This document shows, in pieces, positions 8,633 through 17,541 of a stretch of 64,000 nucleotides of DNA; position 1 is the stretch's first letter, and each line of letters opens with the position of its first letter. Where the stretch lies: NCBI GenBank assembly GCA_021798935.1, contig JAJZBL010000003.1, forward strand, positions 1 to 64,000, in the 5' to 3' direction. The position numbers and the translations under genes were made by a program. The notes below the pieces were generated by a model. That model had not been told where the DNA came from and did no database searches. It saw nothing but the letters and a program-made list of their open reading frames with translations. This DNA is from Microcaldota archaeon. Lineage in GTDB: Archaea > Micrarchaeota > Micrarchaeia > Micrarchaeales > Micrarchaeaceae.

Positions 8633-9823
8633 ATGAGCAAAATAACTGATATTGACATAATGGAAGTAGGTGACATAAAAGAGGGTGAGAAATCCAGCCC
8701 TTGGAGCTCTACAATTGTTGTATTGAGGATGACTACCTCAGATGGCATAGTTGGATATGGAGAAGCACCGACTACACTTATGACAAAGCCTGTAATTGAG
8801 GAGGCAAACGAGATAGCTAGGATTTTGAAAGGCAAGGATCCGACAGAGATAGAGAGAAATTCTTTTGAAGTTTACAAGCATTCTTTTTACATGCCGGAAT
8901 CTATGGAGACAACTTCAGCATTCAGCGCATTTGAAATAGCTTCTTGGGATATAATCGGAAAGATTTACGGCATGCCTGTTTACAAGATGCTCGGGGGAAA
9001 ACTCAATGAGAAGATAAAAGCCTATGCAAATGGGTGGTACTCCAATTGTATCTCAGCAGATAGTTTTGCAAAAAAGGCAAAGAAAGTATCAAAAGCGGGC
9101 TTCAAGGCAATGAAGTTTGACCCATTCGGCGATGCGTATGATGAAATAGACAAGGAGCATATAGAGCATGCGGCTGATGTAATAGAAGCAGTAAAGGATG
9201 CCGCAAAGGACTCTGATGTTTTGATAGAATGCCATGGAAGATTTAATGCAAATTCTGCGATAAGGATGGCTAGGTCTATTGAAGGCTTTGAGCCAGCATT
9301 CATAGAAGAGCCTGTGCACTCTGATAACATAATAGGGTTGAAGAGGCTTAGGACCACTACAGATATACCTATAGCATTAGGAGAAAGAGTGATGGATAAG
9401 AATCTATTCCTCCCTTATTTGGTTGATGATCTGGTTGACATAGTGCAGCCGGATATAACAAATTCAAAAGGCATACTTGAAGGAAAGAAGATAGCGTCGA
9501 TGGCTGAATCTTTCGGAGTTGAAGTTGCTTTCCATAATGCATTTGGGCCTATACAGACAGCAGCAACTTTGAATGTTGATATTACTATACCTAATTTCTT
9601 CATGCAGGAAAGCTTCGAGCATTTCTGGCCAGATTGGAAGAAAAAGTTAGTGAAGAGTGGATACAAGCTTGAGAATGGAGTATACACTATTAGCGGAAAG
9701 CCGGGATTGGGTATAGAAGTCGATGAACACATATTGGATGAATACAAAGTTGATGGGATGGAGCCTTTTAATCCTGATGAGCCCTCATGGGCAGTAAAAG
9801 GAACATGGAAACCAACAAAATGA
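8633..9823 (+). CDS. gad: Gluconate dehydratase (enolase superfamily)
   Basis: 396 residues, enolase-superfamily barrel. Three metal-ligand segments are visible (LIECHGRFN, FIEEPVH, LGERV), together with the C-terminal catalytic His segment (AFHNAFGPIQTA). This layout is that of archaeal gluconate/galactonate dehydratases, which convert gluconate to 2-keto-3-deoxygluconate. The ATG at 8633 follows a GGTGG site and is preferred to the TTG just before it. The gene is divergent from the KDG aldolase with about 120 bp between them, which must hold both promoters. Confidence 0.88.
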   Translation: MSKITDIDIMEVGDIKEGEKSSPWSSTIVVLRMTTSDGIVGYGEAPTTLMTKPVIEEANEIARILKGKDPTEIERNSFEVYKHSFYMPESMETTSAFSAFEIASWDIIGKIYGMPVYKMLGGKLNEKIKAYANGWYSNCISADSFAKKAKKVSKAGFKAMKFDPFGDAYDEIDKEHIEHAADVIEAVKDAAKDSDVLIECHGRFNANSAIRMARSIEGFEPAFIEEPVHSDNIIGLKRLRTTTDIPIALGERVMDKNLFLPYLVDDLVDIVQPDITNSKGILEGKKIASMAESFGVEVAFHNAFGPIQTAATLNVDITIPNFFMQESFEHFWPDWKKKLVKSGYKLENGVYTISGKPGLGIEVDEHILDEYKVDGMEPFNPDEPSWAVKGTWKPTK

Positions 9824-9866
9824 AACTACCTTGTTCGTTTTATTTCAGCTCTATTTTTTGTTTGCT

Positions 9867-11294
9867 TTAATATTCTATGTAAACGTTCTTGAGCTTTAGG
9901 TATTCCTCAATTCCATACTTGCTCCCTTCGCCTGCTTGCCCTGTCATCCTGAATCCAGTATGGTACCCCTGTGATGCTTCAGGACCTGGCATATTGATGT
10001 ATAGCTCTCCAAAACGTACTGATTCTGCTGCTAAGTTTGCTAGCTTAAAGTCCTTAGTAAATAAGTAGGATGCAAGCCCATATTTGGAGTCATTTGCCTT
10101 CTTCAGCATTTCATCAAATGATGATACTTTAGCTGCTCCTATAACAGGCCCGAATACTTCCTCCTGGAAGAGTTTTGACTTCTGGCTTACTCCTGTGACT
10201 ATAGTTGGCTGATAAAAGTATCCTCCTTTTAATTCCTTTGAAAGTTTTGGCTTCCCCCCTCCGGTTATTACCTTCCCACCTGATGCTTCAGCTTCTTCCA
10301 CATATTTGGACATATTTGCAAGAGCTGCCTTGTTTATCAATGGACCCATGCTTGCTTTTTCTGGATCTCCAACTGTGAGCTTACTTGAAGCATCTGCAAT
10401 CATCTTCATGAATTTATCGAACACCTTTTCGTGGACGTAAAGCCTTTCAGCTGCAATGCACGATTGCCCTGCATTGGAATATTTTGCCCACATGAATACC
10501 TTAAGTGCTGTATTCAAATCTGCATCTTCCCAAACCATGAAAGGTGCTTTTCCGCCAAGCTCTAATATAAGTTTTGACATATTTGAGGATGCTTTCTCCA
10601 TTATCCTCTGCCCTGTAAATGTAGATCCTGTCATAGATATCAAGGAAACTTTTTTGTGTGATATGATATAATCTCCTATCTCTGATCCTTTTCCTGTGAC
10701 AAGGTTAAGGACACCTTTTGGAACACCTGCTTTTATGAACATTTTTACTATAAATTCTGCACTTCCTGGTGTATCGCTGCTCGGCTTCAAGACAACAGAG
10801 TTTCCAGCCATAAGAGCAGGTGCTATCTTCCTTGCTACCATCGCTGCTGGAAAATTCCATGGGGTGATTGCAATTACAACACCGTATGGCACTTTGTATT
10901 GAAGTATTTTCCTGTTTGATTTTTCCCCTTCTACTATGTCTCCTGTTATTTTTCTTGCAAATTCTGCGTAATACTGAAGCTGGTCTATTACACCATCAAC
11001 TTCTCCGATAGCTTCAGCCCTTATCTTGCCATTCTCATTGACAAGTATGTCCTCAAGCTGTTTCCTGTTCTTCTCTATTAGCTCTTTTGCCTTGTAGATT
11101 ACCTTTGACCTGCTAACCGATCCCAATGAATTCCATTTCTCCCATGAATCGTATGCTGCATCTATCGCATCGTCTACATCATCTTTAGTTGCCGCAGGAA
11201 ATTCATACATCTTCTTGCCTGTTACTGGGCTTAACTTTTCTATAGTGTTGCCGCTGCTTGAATCACACCATAAACCATTTATAAAAAGTTTCAT
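9867..11294 (-). CDS. Aldehyde dehydrogenase, probably glyceraldehyde dehydrogenase
   Basis: 475 residues, complete ALDH. Catalytic residues are visible: Asn146 in PWNFP, Glu245 in LELGGKAPF and Cys279 in NAGQSCIAAER. In Thermoplasma and Picrophilus the glyceraldehyde step of the non-phosphorylative Entner-Doudoroff route uses an NADP-dependent ALDH of this type, and this gene sits beside the other three enzymes of the route. The product would be glycerate; a glycerate 2-kinase is not in this window. Succinate-semialdehyde or lactaldehyde dehydrogenase activity cannot be excluded. It converges with gluconate dehydratase, 43 bp apart. Confidence 0.85.
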   Translation of the reverse strand: MKLFINGLWCDSSSGNTIEKLSPVTGKKMYEFPAATKDDVDDAIDAAYDSWEKWNSLGSVSRSKVIYKAKELIEKNRKQLEDILVNENGKIRAEAIGEVDGVIDQLQYYAEFARKITGDIVEGEKSNRKILQYKVPYGVVIAITPWNFPAAMVARKIAPALMAGNSVVLKPSSDTPGSAEFIVKMFIKAGVPKGVLNLVTGKGSEIGDYIISHKKVSLISMTGSTFTGQRIMEKASSNMSKLILELGGKAPFMVWEDADLNTALKVFMWAKYSNAGQSCIAAERLYVHEKVFDKFMKMIADASSKLTVGDPEKASMGPLINKAALANMSKYVEEAEASGGKVITGGGKPKLSKELKGGYFYQPTIVTGVSQKSKLFQEEVFGPVIGAAKVSSFDEMLKKANDSKYGLASYLFTKDFKLANLAAESVRFGELYINMPGPEASQGYHTGFRMTGQAGEGSKYGIEEYLKLKNVYIEY

Positions 11295-11528
11295 AATTTT
11301 CCACCAATTACAATTGAATTTTAATTTATTTATAAATATGTTATTGTAGAAACAGCATTCATAGTATTCTTTGCCTTATTTTCTAAATTTTGGGATTCAA
11401 ATATTATAAGATAAGTATATTCTAAAATCATATATAGAACAGGATGATTAACTTCTTCAAATATCAGAAAGCTTTTAGAAGTTATAATGTTGAATAGTAA
11501 TTGCAATTTGTTAAGATTTGGTGTGTTG

Positions 11529-11876
11529 ATGATACATGAAATGAGACTTACTCCAGAGCCTTTTGAGAAGATCAAAGCTGGAAAGAAAACAATAGAAATA
11601 CGTGTATATGATGAAAAAAGGCAAAAGGTAAAAGTTGGAGATATCATAGTATTTCACAAATTGCCAGATAATACCGAAACAATTAAAATTGAAGTAGTCG
11701 GACTTTCTATTTTTAAGTCATTTCATGATTTATTTTCAAACTTTGACAAATCCAAATTTGGCCATGATCAAAATTTAAGCATAGATAAAGAAATTGAAAT
11801 GCAAAGAGCATATTACAATGAAGAGGAAGAGAAAAAGTACGGTGTTGTCGGTATACATATACAGCGTATAAACTGA
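11529..11876 (+). CDS. ASCH-domain (PUA-like) RNA-binding protein
   Basis: 115 residues. The start of the protein (MRLTPEPFEKIKAGKKTIEI, then RVYDEKRQKVKVGDIIVF) is the typical ASCH-domain pattern, in which a GxKT/E-x-R strand and a KxGDxIxF strand line a nucleic-acid or small-ligand pocket. ASCH proteins bind RNA or act as nucleases or deacetylases of modified cytidine derivatives; which applies here cannot be told. The ATG at 11529 is chosen because GGTG occupies 11520-11523. A longer in-frame start at 11487 would add residues outside the domain. Confidence 0.8.
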   Translation: MIHEMRLTPEPFEKIKAGKKTIEIRVYDEKRQKVKVGDIIVFHKLPDNTETIKIEVVGLSIFKSFHDLFSNFDKSKFGHDQNLSIDKEIEMQRAYYNEEEEKKYGVVGIHIQRIN

Positions 11877-11953
11877 TAACGCTATCTATATATTTCAGGA
11901 TATTTTCTTTAAATTTTTCATGTTGCTTATATTTTTGCTCATGTGGGCGTTAC

Positions 11954-12661
11954 TTATCTTTTATCTTTTTCAAATACTTTGAGCTTTTCAATATCTGAAT
12001 AAGCTATCTTAAGCATATTCCCAAAATCATCTTTATTATTTTCATATAACTTGGTAAAATGGTCTATGACACTTTCCCCACCTTGCAGCTTCGTAGAATA
12101 ATATCGATCGTAAGCTTTTGCAGTTTTGGGGACAAACTGTCGCAGCTCCTTATCTTTATTTATTGGCTCGACAAGTATTTCACTCAATTCCCATACTAAA
12201 TAGTACTTATCAAATTCCTCGATTTTATAATTTGGAAATATCTGCTTCCATTTCTCAAAGTAAATCAAATGAGTTAATTCGTGCAAAACAATCCCTTTTT
12301 GCATTTCAACGTCCAAAAAATATGATATATAGAAATACCAATCTTTTACAGATCTGGGGCAAACTTCATTAACACTCATAATTGCTTTTGGATTTCTTTC
12401 TGGCCAATGTATCTGTATTATATCTACAAGCCTTTCCATAACTTTATCGTTCACAACGTTCCAGCTCTTTTCCAGCCTTTCCTTGCTTGCAACTATCTCT
12501 TTTAGGTTTTCCGAATACACCTTTTCTACGAATTTAGCAGGTGGAATTGACTTATCATAATTTCTTATAAACTTTGAAAAGTATGAATCAGAACACATTT
12601 GCTTGTCTTTTTCTTTATCTACCTCAAATTTTACTTTTGGCATATGTTTTTTTATTTCCAT
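11954..12661 (-). CDS. Predicted zinc metallopeptidase-like protein (HELTH motif)
   Basis: 235 residues with a single clear motif, VLHELTHLIYFEKW, near residue 125, which fits the HExxH zinc site of gluzincin-type peptidases. A downstream WELSEILVEP segment, about 30 residues later, offers a possible third ligand (Glu). No signal peptide or membrane segment is seen, so it is intracellular. The family is not recognised; the HExxH could also serve a non-proteolytic metal enzyme. It is divergent from leucyl-tRNA synthetase with about 108 bp between starts. Confidence 0.65.
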   Translation of the reverse strand: MEIKKHMPKVKFEVDKEKDKQMCSDSYFSKFIRNYDKSIPPAKFVEKVYSENLKEIVASKERLEKSWNVVNDKVMERLVDIIQIHWPERNPKAIMSVNEVCPRSVKDWYFYISYFLDVEMQKGIVLHELTHLIYFEKWKQIFPNYKIEEFDKYYLVWELSEILVEPINKDKELRQFVPKTAKAYDRYYSTKLQGGESVIDHFTKLYENNKDDFGNMLKIAYSDIEKLKVFEKDKR

Positions 12662-12769
12662 CTTATTCTCCTATTTCACTTGCCGTTTTATAAAATATTA
12701 AGACTGCACATTAAGATTATAAAGTTTCACTTATATATTTTTTTAATAATTAATTTACTTGGTTATTCA

Positions 12770-15133
12770 ATGCCGGATAAAAGATTTTACCTCGTTTTTG
12801 CTTATCCTACTACATCTGGGGCATTGCATGTTGGCCATATCAGATCTTACACACTTCCAGATATTATAGCTAAGTATCATATTTCCAAAGGAGAAAATGT
12901 TTTCTTCCCATTAGGCTTCCATGCAACAGGTTCAGATGCAATAAAGATATTTGATGCTATAAAATCAGATCCAAGCAAAGCAAGAAACTATGGCTTATCA
13001 AAAAATGACTTAGATAAAATTAATGGTCCAAAAGATGTGGTAAGATCTCTTATTTCTTCTTATATCCACTTATTTAAAAAAGCAGGATTTTCGTTGAACT
13101 ACAATGCTGCAATTTCAACTATAGATCCTGCTTATAGTAAAGTAATAGAATGGCAATTTAGGAAACTTCACAAATTAGGATACTTAATCCAAAAAGATTA
13201 TCCATTGCCATGGTGCCCAAAGGAGAACCAACCTGTGCATTTGGACGCATCAGAAGCAGATATAATGAGTTTCAAAGGAAACAAAGTGATAAAATTCAAC
13301 TTGGTTCTATTTGATGGGGATTTACCTATATTAGGGTATACTGCAGATTTGGGCATTTTGGGAGGTCCTATTTGCTTGGAGATAAATTCAAAGGTAAATT
13401 ACGTTGAAGCACTTATCGATAACAAAAATGTAGTGGTATCCGATAGAGCTTTGGATAAATTGACGGATTTAGGCAGAAAAGTGGAGAAGATAAAGGATAT
13501 AAGTATAGAAGATATAGCTAATCTTAATCTGCAGAATCCTTTAACGGGCGAGCAGGTTAAGGTAGTAAAATCAGAATTTGATGCACCTGATGGAACTGAT
13601 ATAAGGATAGTTTCCAGTATTCCGATTAAGAAAAATAGAGAGCATGAGGATAAAGGAGAAGAAGAAAAGATTTATAGGGAACTCGAAAAAAACAATAAGA
13701 TAGATTTTATGTACGACCTTTCAGCTAAGCCTATATACTGCAGGTGCGGCGCTGAAGTTGTTATCAAAACGATAAAAAACCAGTGGTTCATAGATTATGG
13801 CAATAAGGAATGGAAAGAATCAGCAAAAGAATTAGTAGAACAAATTTCAACTTTTCCAAGCAGCTATAAAAATGAGTTATATAATATAATTGATTGGCTA
13901 GGCCCAAGGCCATGCGTGCGGAGGACAGGATTAGGCACAGAGTTTCCATTTGAGAAAGGCTGGATTATCGAAGCTTTATCAGATTCTAACATATATATGG
14001 CAATATATATAATCTCAGAGGCAGTGAATTTGGGAAAGATAACAGTTGATTCTATATCTGATAAACTGCTCGATTATGTTTTCTTGGGCACTGGGAAAGC
14101 CAGTGAAGTCAGCGAGGCTTCAGGCTTGGATATCAATACGATAAATTCTTTAAAAGAGGAGTTTGAGATAACCTACCCATTAGATGTGAACTTCGGTGGA
14201 GTAGAGCATAAATCTGTGCACTTTCCATTTTTTATATTCAACCATGCAGCAATATTCCCAAAAAAGTATTGGCCCAAGGGGATATTCTTGAACTGGCATG
14301 TGATAATTAATGGAGAAAAGATGAGCAAGCATCTGGGCAATTTTGTATCATGGGATGATGCATTGGACCAATATGGTGTAGATGCAGTGCGGTTGTACAT
14401 TGCTTCTGGTGCTGATCAATGGAGCATATTTGATTGGAAAAATCAGATAGCAGATGAAACAAAAAAGCAATTAGATGAATTTGTTAGCAGAACCCAAAAG
14501 CTAATAATGGCATATGCTAACCAAGATATTAAAATTAACGATGAAACTATCTTTGACCAATGGCTTTTATCTAAGCTTAATTCTTCTATAAAAGATGTAA
14601 CTGCACACTTAGATAAGTATGAGATACGCCCTGCTGTAATCGAGGCATTATCTGAGATGAATAGTTATCTGGAATCTTACATATCTTATAACAGAATCAA
14701 CAATAAAGTGATCGAAGAATTCCTAAAAAAGCAGCTATTGATGCTTTATCCATTTATTCCTAATGCCTCTATTAAGCTTTTAGCTGATTTAAGAATAAAC
14801 CTGAATAAAATAAAATGGCCAGGTGCTGAACCTGAAAGGATAGATAAAAAATTAGAGAAGATGTTCGAAAGCCTGGATAATACAATCAAAGATTTAAACA
14901 CAATCAAAAAAATTAAGGGAAAGTATCAAAGTAATACTAACGTAAAATGCTATCTTTATGTATCCACAGATGAAGAGAAAGAACTTTACGAAAAGGCAAA
15001 TAATAGATTATCAAAAACCACAGGCATCAGCAATATATCAGTATTTAAATCTGGAGAGGCAACTTATGATCCTGAAAATAAAGCGACACGTGCAAGACCT
15101 TTCAAGCCTGCCATATTTATAGCAGATGAATGA
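12770..15133 (+). CDS. leuS: Leucyl-tRNA synthetase, archaeal type, editing domain degenerate
   Basis: 787 residues, shorter than archaeal LeuRS (about 950). The class I signature HVGH is at residues 20-23, and KMSKHLGN is the KMSKS loop. Archaeal features (FPLGFHATGSDAIKIFDAI, IIEALSDSNIYMAIY) identify LeuRS. The CP1 region is still partly present, but the threonine-rich editing motif (normally LPAATxRPET) reads LPILGYTADL, and the GTGVVxSVPAH segment reads GTDIRIVSSIPIKK and is followed directly by the exit strand (KPIYCRCG). Proofreading of mischarged tRNA-Leu is therefore probably lost. The ATG at 12770 is chosen because conserved sequence begins there. Confidence 0.92.
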   Translation: MPDKRFYLVFAYPTTSGALHVGHIRSYTLPDIIAKYHISKGENVFFPLGFHATGSDAIKIFDAIKSDPSKARNYGLSKNDLDKINGPKDVVRSLISSYIHLFKKAGFSLNYNAAISTIDPAYSKVIEWQFRKLHKLGYLIQKDYPLPWCPKENQPVHLDASEADIMSFKGNKVIKFNLVLFDGDLPILGYTADLGILGGPICLEINSKVNYVEALIDNKNVVVSDRALDKLTDLGRKVEKIKDISIEDIANLNLQNPLTGEQVKVVKSEFDAPDGTDIRIVSSIPIKKNREHEDKGEEEKIYRELEKNNKIDFMYDLSAKPIYCRCGAEVVIKTIKNQWFIDYGNKEWKESAKELVEQISTFPSSYKNELYNIIDWLGPRPCVRRTGLGTEFPFEKGWIIEALSDSNIYMAIYIISEAVNLGKITVDSISDKLLDYVFLGTGKASEVSEASGLDINTINSLKEEFEITYPLDVNFGGVEHKSVHFPFFIFNHAAIFPKKYWPKGIFLNWHVIINGEKMSKHLGNFVSWDDALDQYGVDAVRLYIASGADQWSIFDWKNQIADETKKQLDEFVSRTQKLIMAYANQDIKINDETIFDQWLLSKLNSSIKDVTAHLDKYEIRPAVIEALSEMNSYLESYISYNRINNKVIEEFLKKQLLMLYPFIPNASIKLLADLRINLNKIKWPGAEPERIDKKLEKMFESLDNTIKDLNTIKKIKGKYQSNTNVKCYLYVSTDEEKELYEKANNRLSKTTGISNISVFKSGEATYDPENKATRARPFKPAIFIADE

Positions 15134-15340
15134 TGCAGTTCTAATTATAAATTGTATAAGATTTCCTGCTTGAATTGTTGAAAAGAAATTATTGCGATTA
15201 TTTTAATAAAACACAAAGGATAACACAAAATGGATAATAGTATTAAGGAAAAATATAAAATATTATATAGTTATTTGAAATAAAGAGATTTATAGATAAT
15301 AAGACATCAGTTTATTTGAATATTTTACTGTATTTGTTAA

Positions 15341-15388
15341 CAAAGTGAGCGGGAAATCCAACACTGTTTACAGGTGGGAGGATGTCAC
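15341..15388 (+). repeat. IS200/IS605-type (TnpB) right-end / omega-RNA-like remnant, copy 1
   Basis: This segment begins CAAAGTGAGCG and ends GGTGGGAGGATGTCAC. It aligns along its whole length with the reverse complement of 20854-20900. The ending GGGAGGATGTCAC with an upstream hairpin is the usual right end of tnpB-carrying IS605-family elements, where the TnpB guide RNA is encoded. The hairpin is decayed here, and no tnpB gene lies upstream. The frame of the lipoate-ligase accessory gene runs through its last bases. Confidence 0.6.
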
Positions 15389-15412
15389 ATTGCTTATAAG
15401 CTGGATGATTTA

Positions 15413-15703
15413 ATGGAAATGAAAAATTTATTCAAGGCAGAGAAAGGGCTTATACGTGTTAAGCTTGACATTGATAAAAATATTATAAAAGCGGCTTCTA
15501 TTACAGGTGATTTCTTCATAATACCTGAGCAAAATATAAATGTACTTGAAGACAGCCTTAAAGGAATTGAATTTAACAAAGAGGGAGTTGAAAAAGCAGT
15601 TGATAAATTTTATGAAGCAGGATCTATAACTCCTTTTGTCACAAGAGATGATTTTATAGTTTCGATAATGGGTGCTAAAAATGACGAAAATAAGACTGAT
15701 TGA
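15413..15703 (+). CDS. lplB: Lipoate-protein ligase accessory subunit (LplB-like, C-terminal domain)
   Basis: 96 residues from ATG 15413. RVKLDIDKNIIKAASITGDF is typical of the small C-terminal accessory domain of lipoate ligases, which Thermoplasma encodes as a separate protein (LplB) needed by LplA to activate lipoate. It overlaps the start of lplA by 23 bp, so the two are translated together. The frame is open upstream to a GTG at 15374 lying in a transposon-end remnant, but the domain starts later, so I prefer 15413. Confidence 0.8.
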   Translation: MEMKNLFKAEKGLIRVKLDIDKNIIKAASITGDFFIIPEQNINVLEDSLKGIEFNKEGVEKAVDKFYEAGSITPFVTRDDFIVSIMGAKNDENKTD

Positions 15704-16463
15704 AACAGATTATCCAGATGATCCTTACATGAACTTGACTATGGATGAGGCCATTTTTACAGCAGTTGGAAATGGCAAAGCTCCTGATACAATGAGGTTC
15801 TACCGCAATAGGAATGCGGTTATTCTCGGATGCTTCCAACTTGCAGATGAAGAGGTCAATATGGATTTTGCCAGGAAAAATGGAATAAAAATTGCAAAAA
15901 GATTCACTGGGGGTGGAGCAGTATACCATGATATGGGGGACTTAAATTACTCAATAATACTTAAGGATAACTATGATATAAAACTGGACGTAATAAAGAT
16001 GTTTAGGATGATGATTGGAGGATCTCTCAATGCTTTTGAATTGATAGGCATTAATGCTGAAAGCGGCAAGCTTAATGATGTAACAGCTAATGGAAAGAAG
16101 ATAGTAGGTGCTGCGGGAAGCATTAAATCTAATACCCTTATGTTCCACGCTGCTGCATTAGTAAGCACGAACATAGACACACTTGCCGATGTGCTCAATG
16201 TCCCTAAGATAAAGCTGATGGACAAAGGTATTTCAAGTATACATGACAGGGTTGTAAATATATCTGACATATCAAAGAATAATATAGAATCTGTAAAAAA
16301 TGGTATATTGGAGGGATACAAAAACGAGCTTGGATTTGAATACTACAAGGGGGAATTGAATGATTACGAAAAAGAGCTAATGCAAAAGCTTTATGATAAT
16401 AAATATTCAAAAGATGAATGGAACTTCGGAAAAAATTTCACAGATTATGAAATTAGCCCTTGA
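15681..16463 (+). CDS. lplA: Lipoate-protein ligase A catalytic subunit
   Basis: 260 residues. RFTGGGAVYHDMGDLNYSI is the diagnostic lipoate/biotin ligase motif (RRxTGGGAVYHD), and TANGKKIVGAAG carries the lysine that contacts lipoyl-AMP. It attaches lipoate to E2 or H proteins of 2-oxoacid dehydrogenase or glycine cleavage complexes, none of which is in this window. GGTG at 15671-15674 supports the ATG at 15681 rather than an upstream GTG. Paired with lplB, it forms the bipartite ligase known from Thermoplasma. Confidence 0.9.
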   Translation: MTKIRLIETDYPDDPYMNLTMDEAIFTAVGNGKAPDTMRFYRNRNAVILGCFQLADEEVNMDFARKNGIKIAKRFTGGGAVYHDMGDLNYSIILKDNYDIKLDVIKMFRMMIGGSLNAFELIGINAESGKLNDVTANGKKIVGAAGSIKSNTLMFHAAALVSTNIDTLADVLNVPKIKLMDKGISSIHDRVVNISDISKNNIESVKNGILEGYKNELGFEYYKGELNDYEKELMQKLYDNKYSKDEWNFGKNFTDYEISP

Positions 16464-16700
16464 TATCTTTTGGGATACACTGATAAAGTGCATCGCTAAG
16501 TTTATTTGAAACCCTTATACTTTATATAGTAGCATGCAGAACCTTACTAATTCACAGTAAGAGCAGTATCCTTAGCATATGATAAATGAATATGGATACT
16601 TTTATTACTTGTTGGAAATAAGTAAAATACAGGGCATTAAATTGGAAATTTAATTTTCTAGTACAGATATAAGAATACCTTTAGGGTATAATTATTTTTG

Positions 16701-17309
16701 TTATTCATCTTCTTTATCTTTCTGTCCAAAAAATACTAATTTATTGACAAAATTTAACCCATTCCAATAACGCTCTTCCTTATTGTAATCTCCTCTCATG
16801 TTATATCCGCGCTTCTCCCAAAAACCAGCTTTATCTTCATCCATTACCTCTATTCCATCCAACCATTTAGTGCTTTTCCAAAAGTAAAGAGTTGGTATGA
16901 ATGCTCTAACTGGGCCTCCGTGCTCTTTTTCCAATGGCAAATTATTGAATTTAAATGCTACCATACAGTCGTCATTTATATATTCCATTGGAACGTTTGC
17001 CGAATATCCAACATAAGAACTTCTTAGCATTAGAAACTTTCCTTTAGGCTTTGCCATATCCAATAAATAGTTAAGTTTTATACCTTCCCATATATCTCCA
17101 ATTCTAGACCATCTAGTTACGCAGTGTATATCAACTTTTACCTTTGACATTGGCATTTCCATCAACTGATCCCAAGTAAATGAAAGCTCGTTTTCAACAC
17201 TCCCATATAATCTGAGTCTATATGTTTCCAAATCTATATTGGGTGTTTTGCTTGCACTTAGTACAGGGAACTTATCTGTAACTATCTGTCCATGAGGTAT
17301 TTTTGTCAT
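16701..17309 (-). CDS. Molybdopterin-dependent oxidoreductase, sulfite-oxidase fold
   Basis: 202 residues, consisting of little more than the Mo-cofactor domain. The expected Mo-ligating cysteine is in VDIHCVTRWSRIGDIWEGI, and HGGPVRAFIPTLYFWKSTKW is the conserved cofactor-binding stretch of the YuiH/YedY group. There is no twin-arginine signal or membrane helix, so unlike bacterial MsrP it appears cytoplasmic. The substrate is unknown; no electron-transfer partner is adjacent. It stands alone with gaps of about 230 bp on both sides. Confidence 0.85.
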   Translation of the reverse strand: MTKIPHGQIVTDKFPVLSASKTPNIDLETYRLRLYGSVENELSFTWDQLMEMPMSKVKVDIHCVTRWSRIGDIWEGIKLNYLLDMAKPKGKFLMLRSSYVGYSANVPMEYINDDCMVAFKFNNLPLEKEHGGPVRAFIPTLYFWKSTKWLDGIEVMDEDKAGFWEKRGYNMRGDYNKEERYWNGLNFVNKLVFFGQKDKEDE

Positions 17310-17541
17310 ATAATTATATTTTAAACAATTCTAATAATTAAAGTTTTGCTATCTTTACTTGATATACAAAAGATTTATTGAAAGCGGTAAATTTTGTAGA
17401 ATATGAATTTAAGAAATTGAATTGATATTTAAAAATGGAAGTAAAAAGCGAAAAAATTTATGGCTTTATCCTAATTATATAAAAATTTTTACCAAATTTC
17501 TTTTCAAAATTCTCTTCTAAACCCTCAGATTATCTTCAAGT

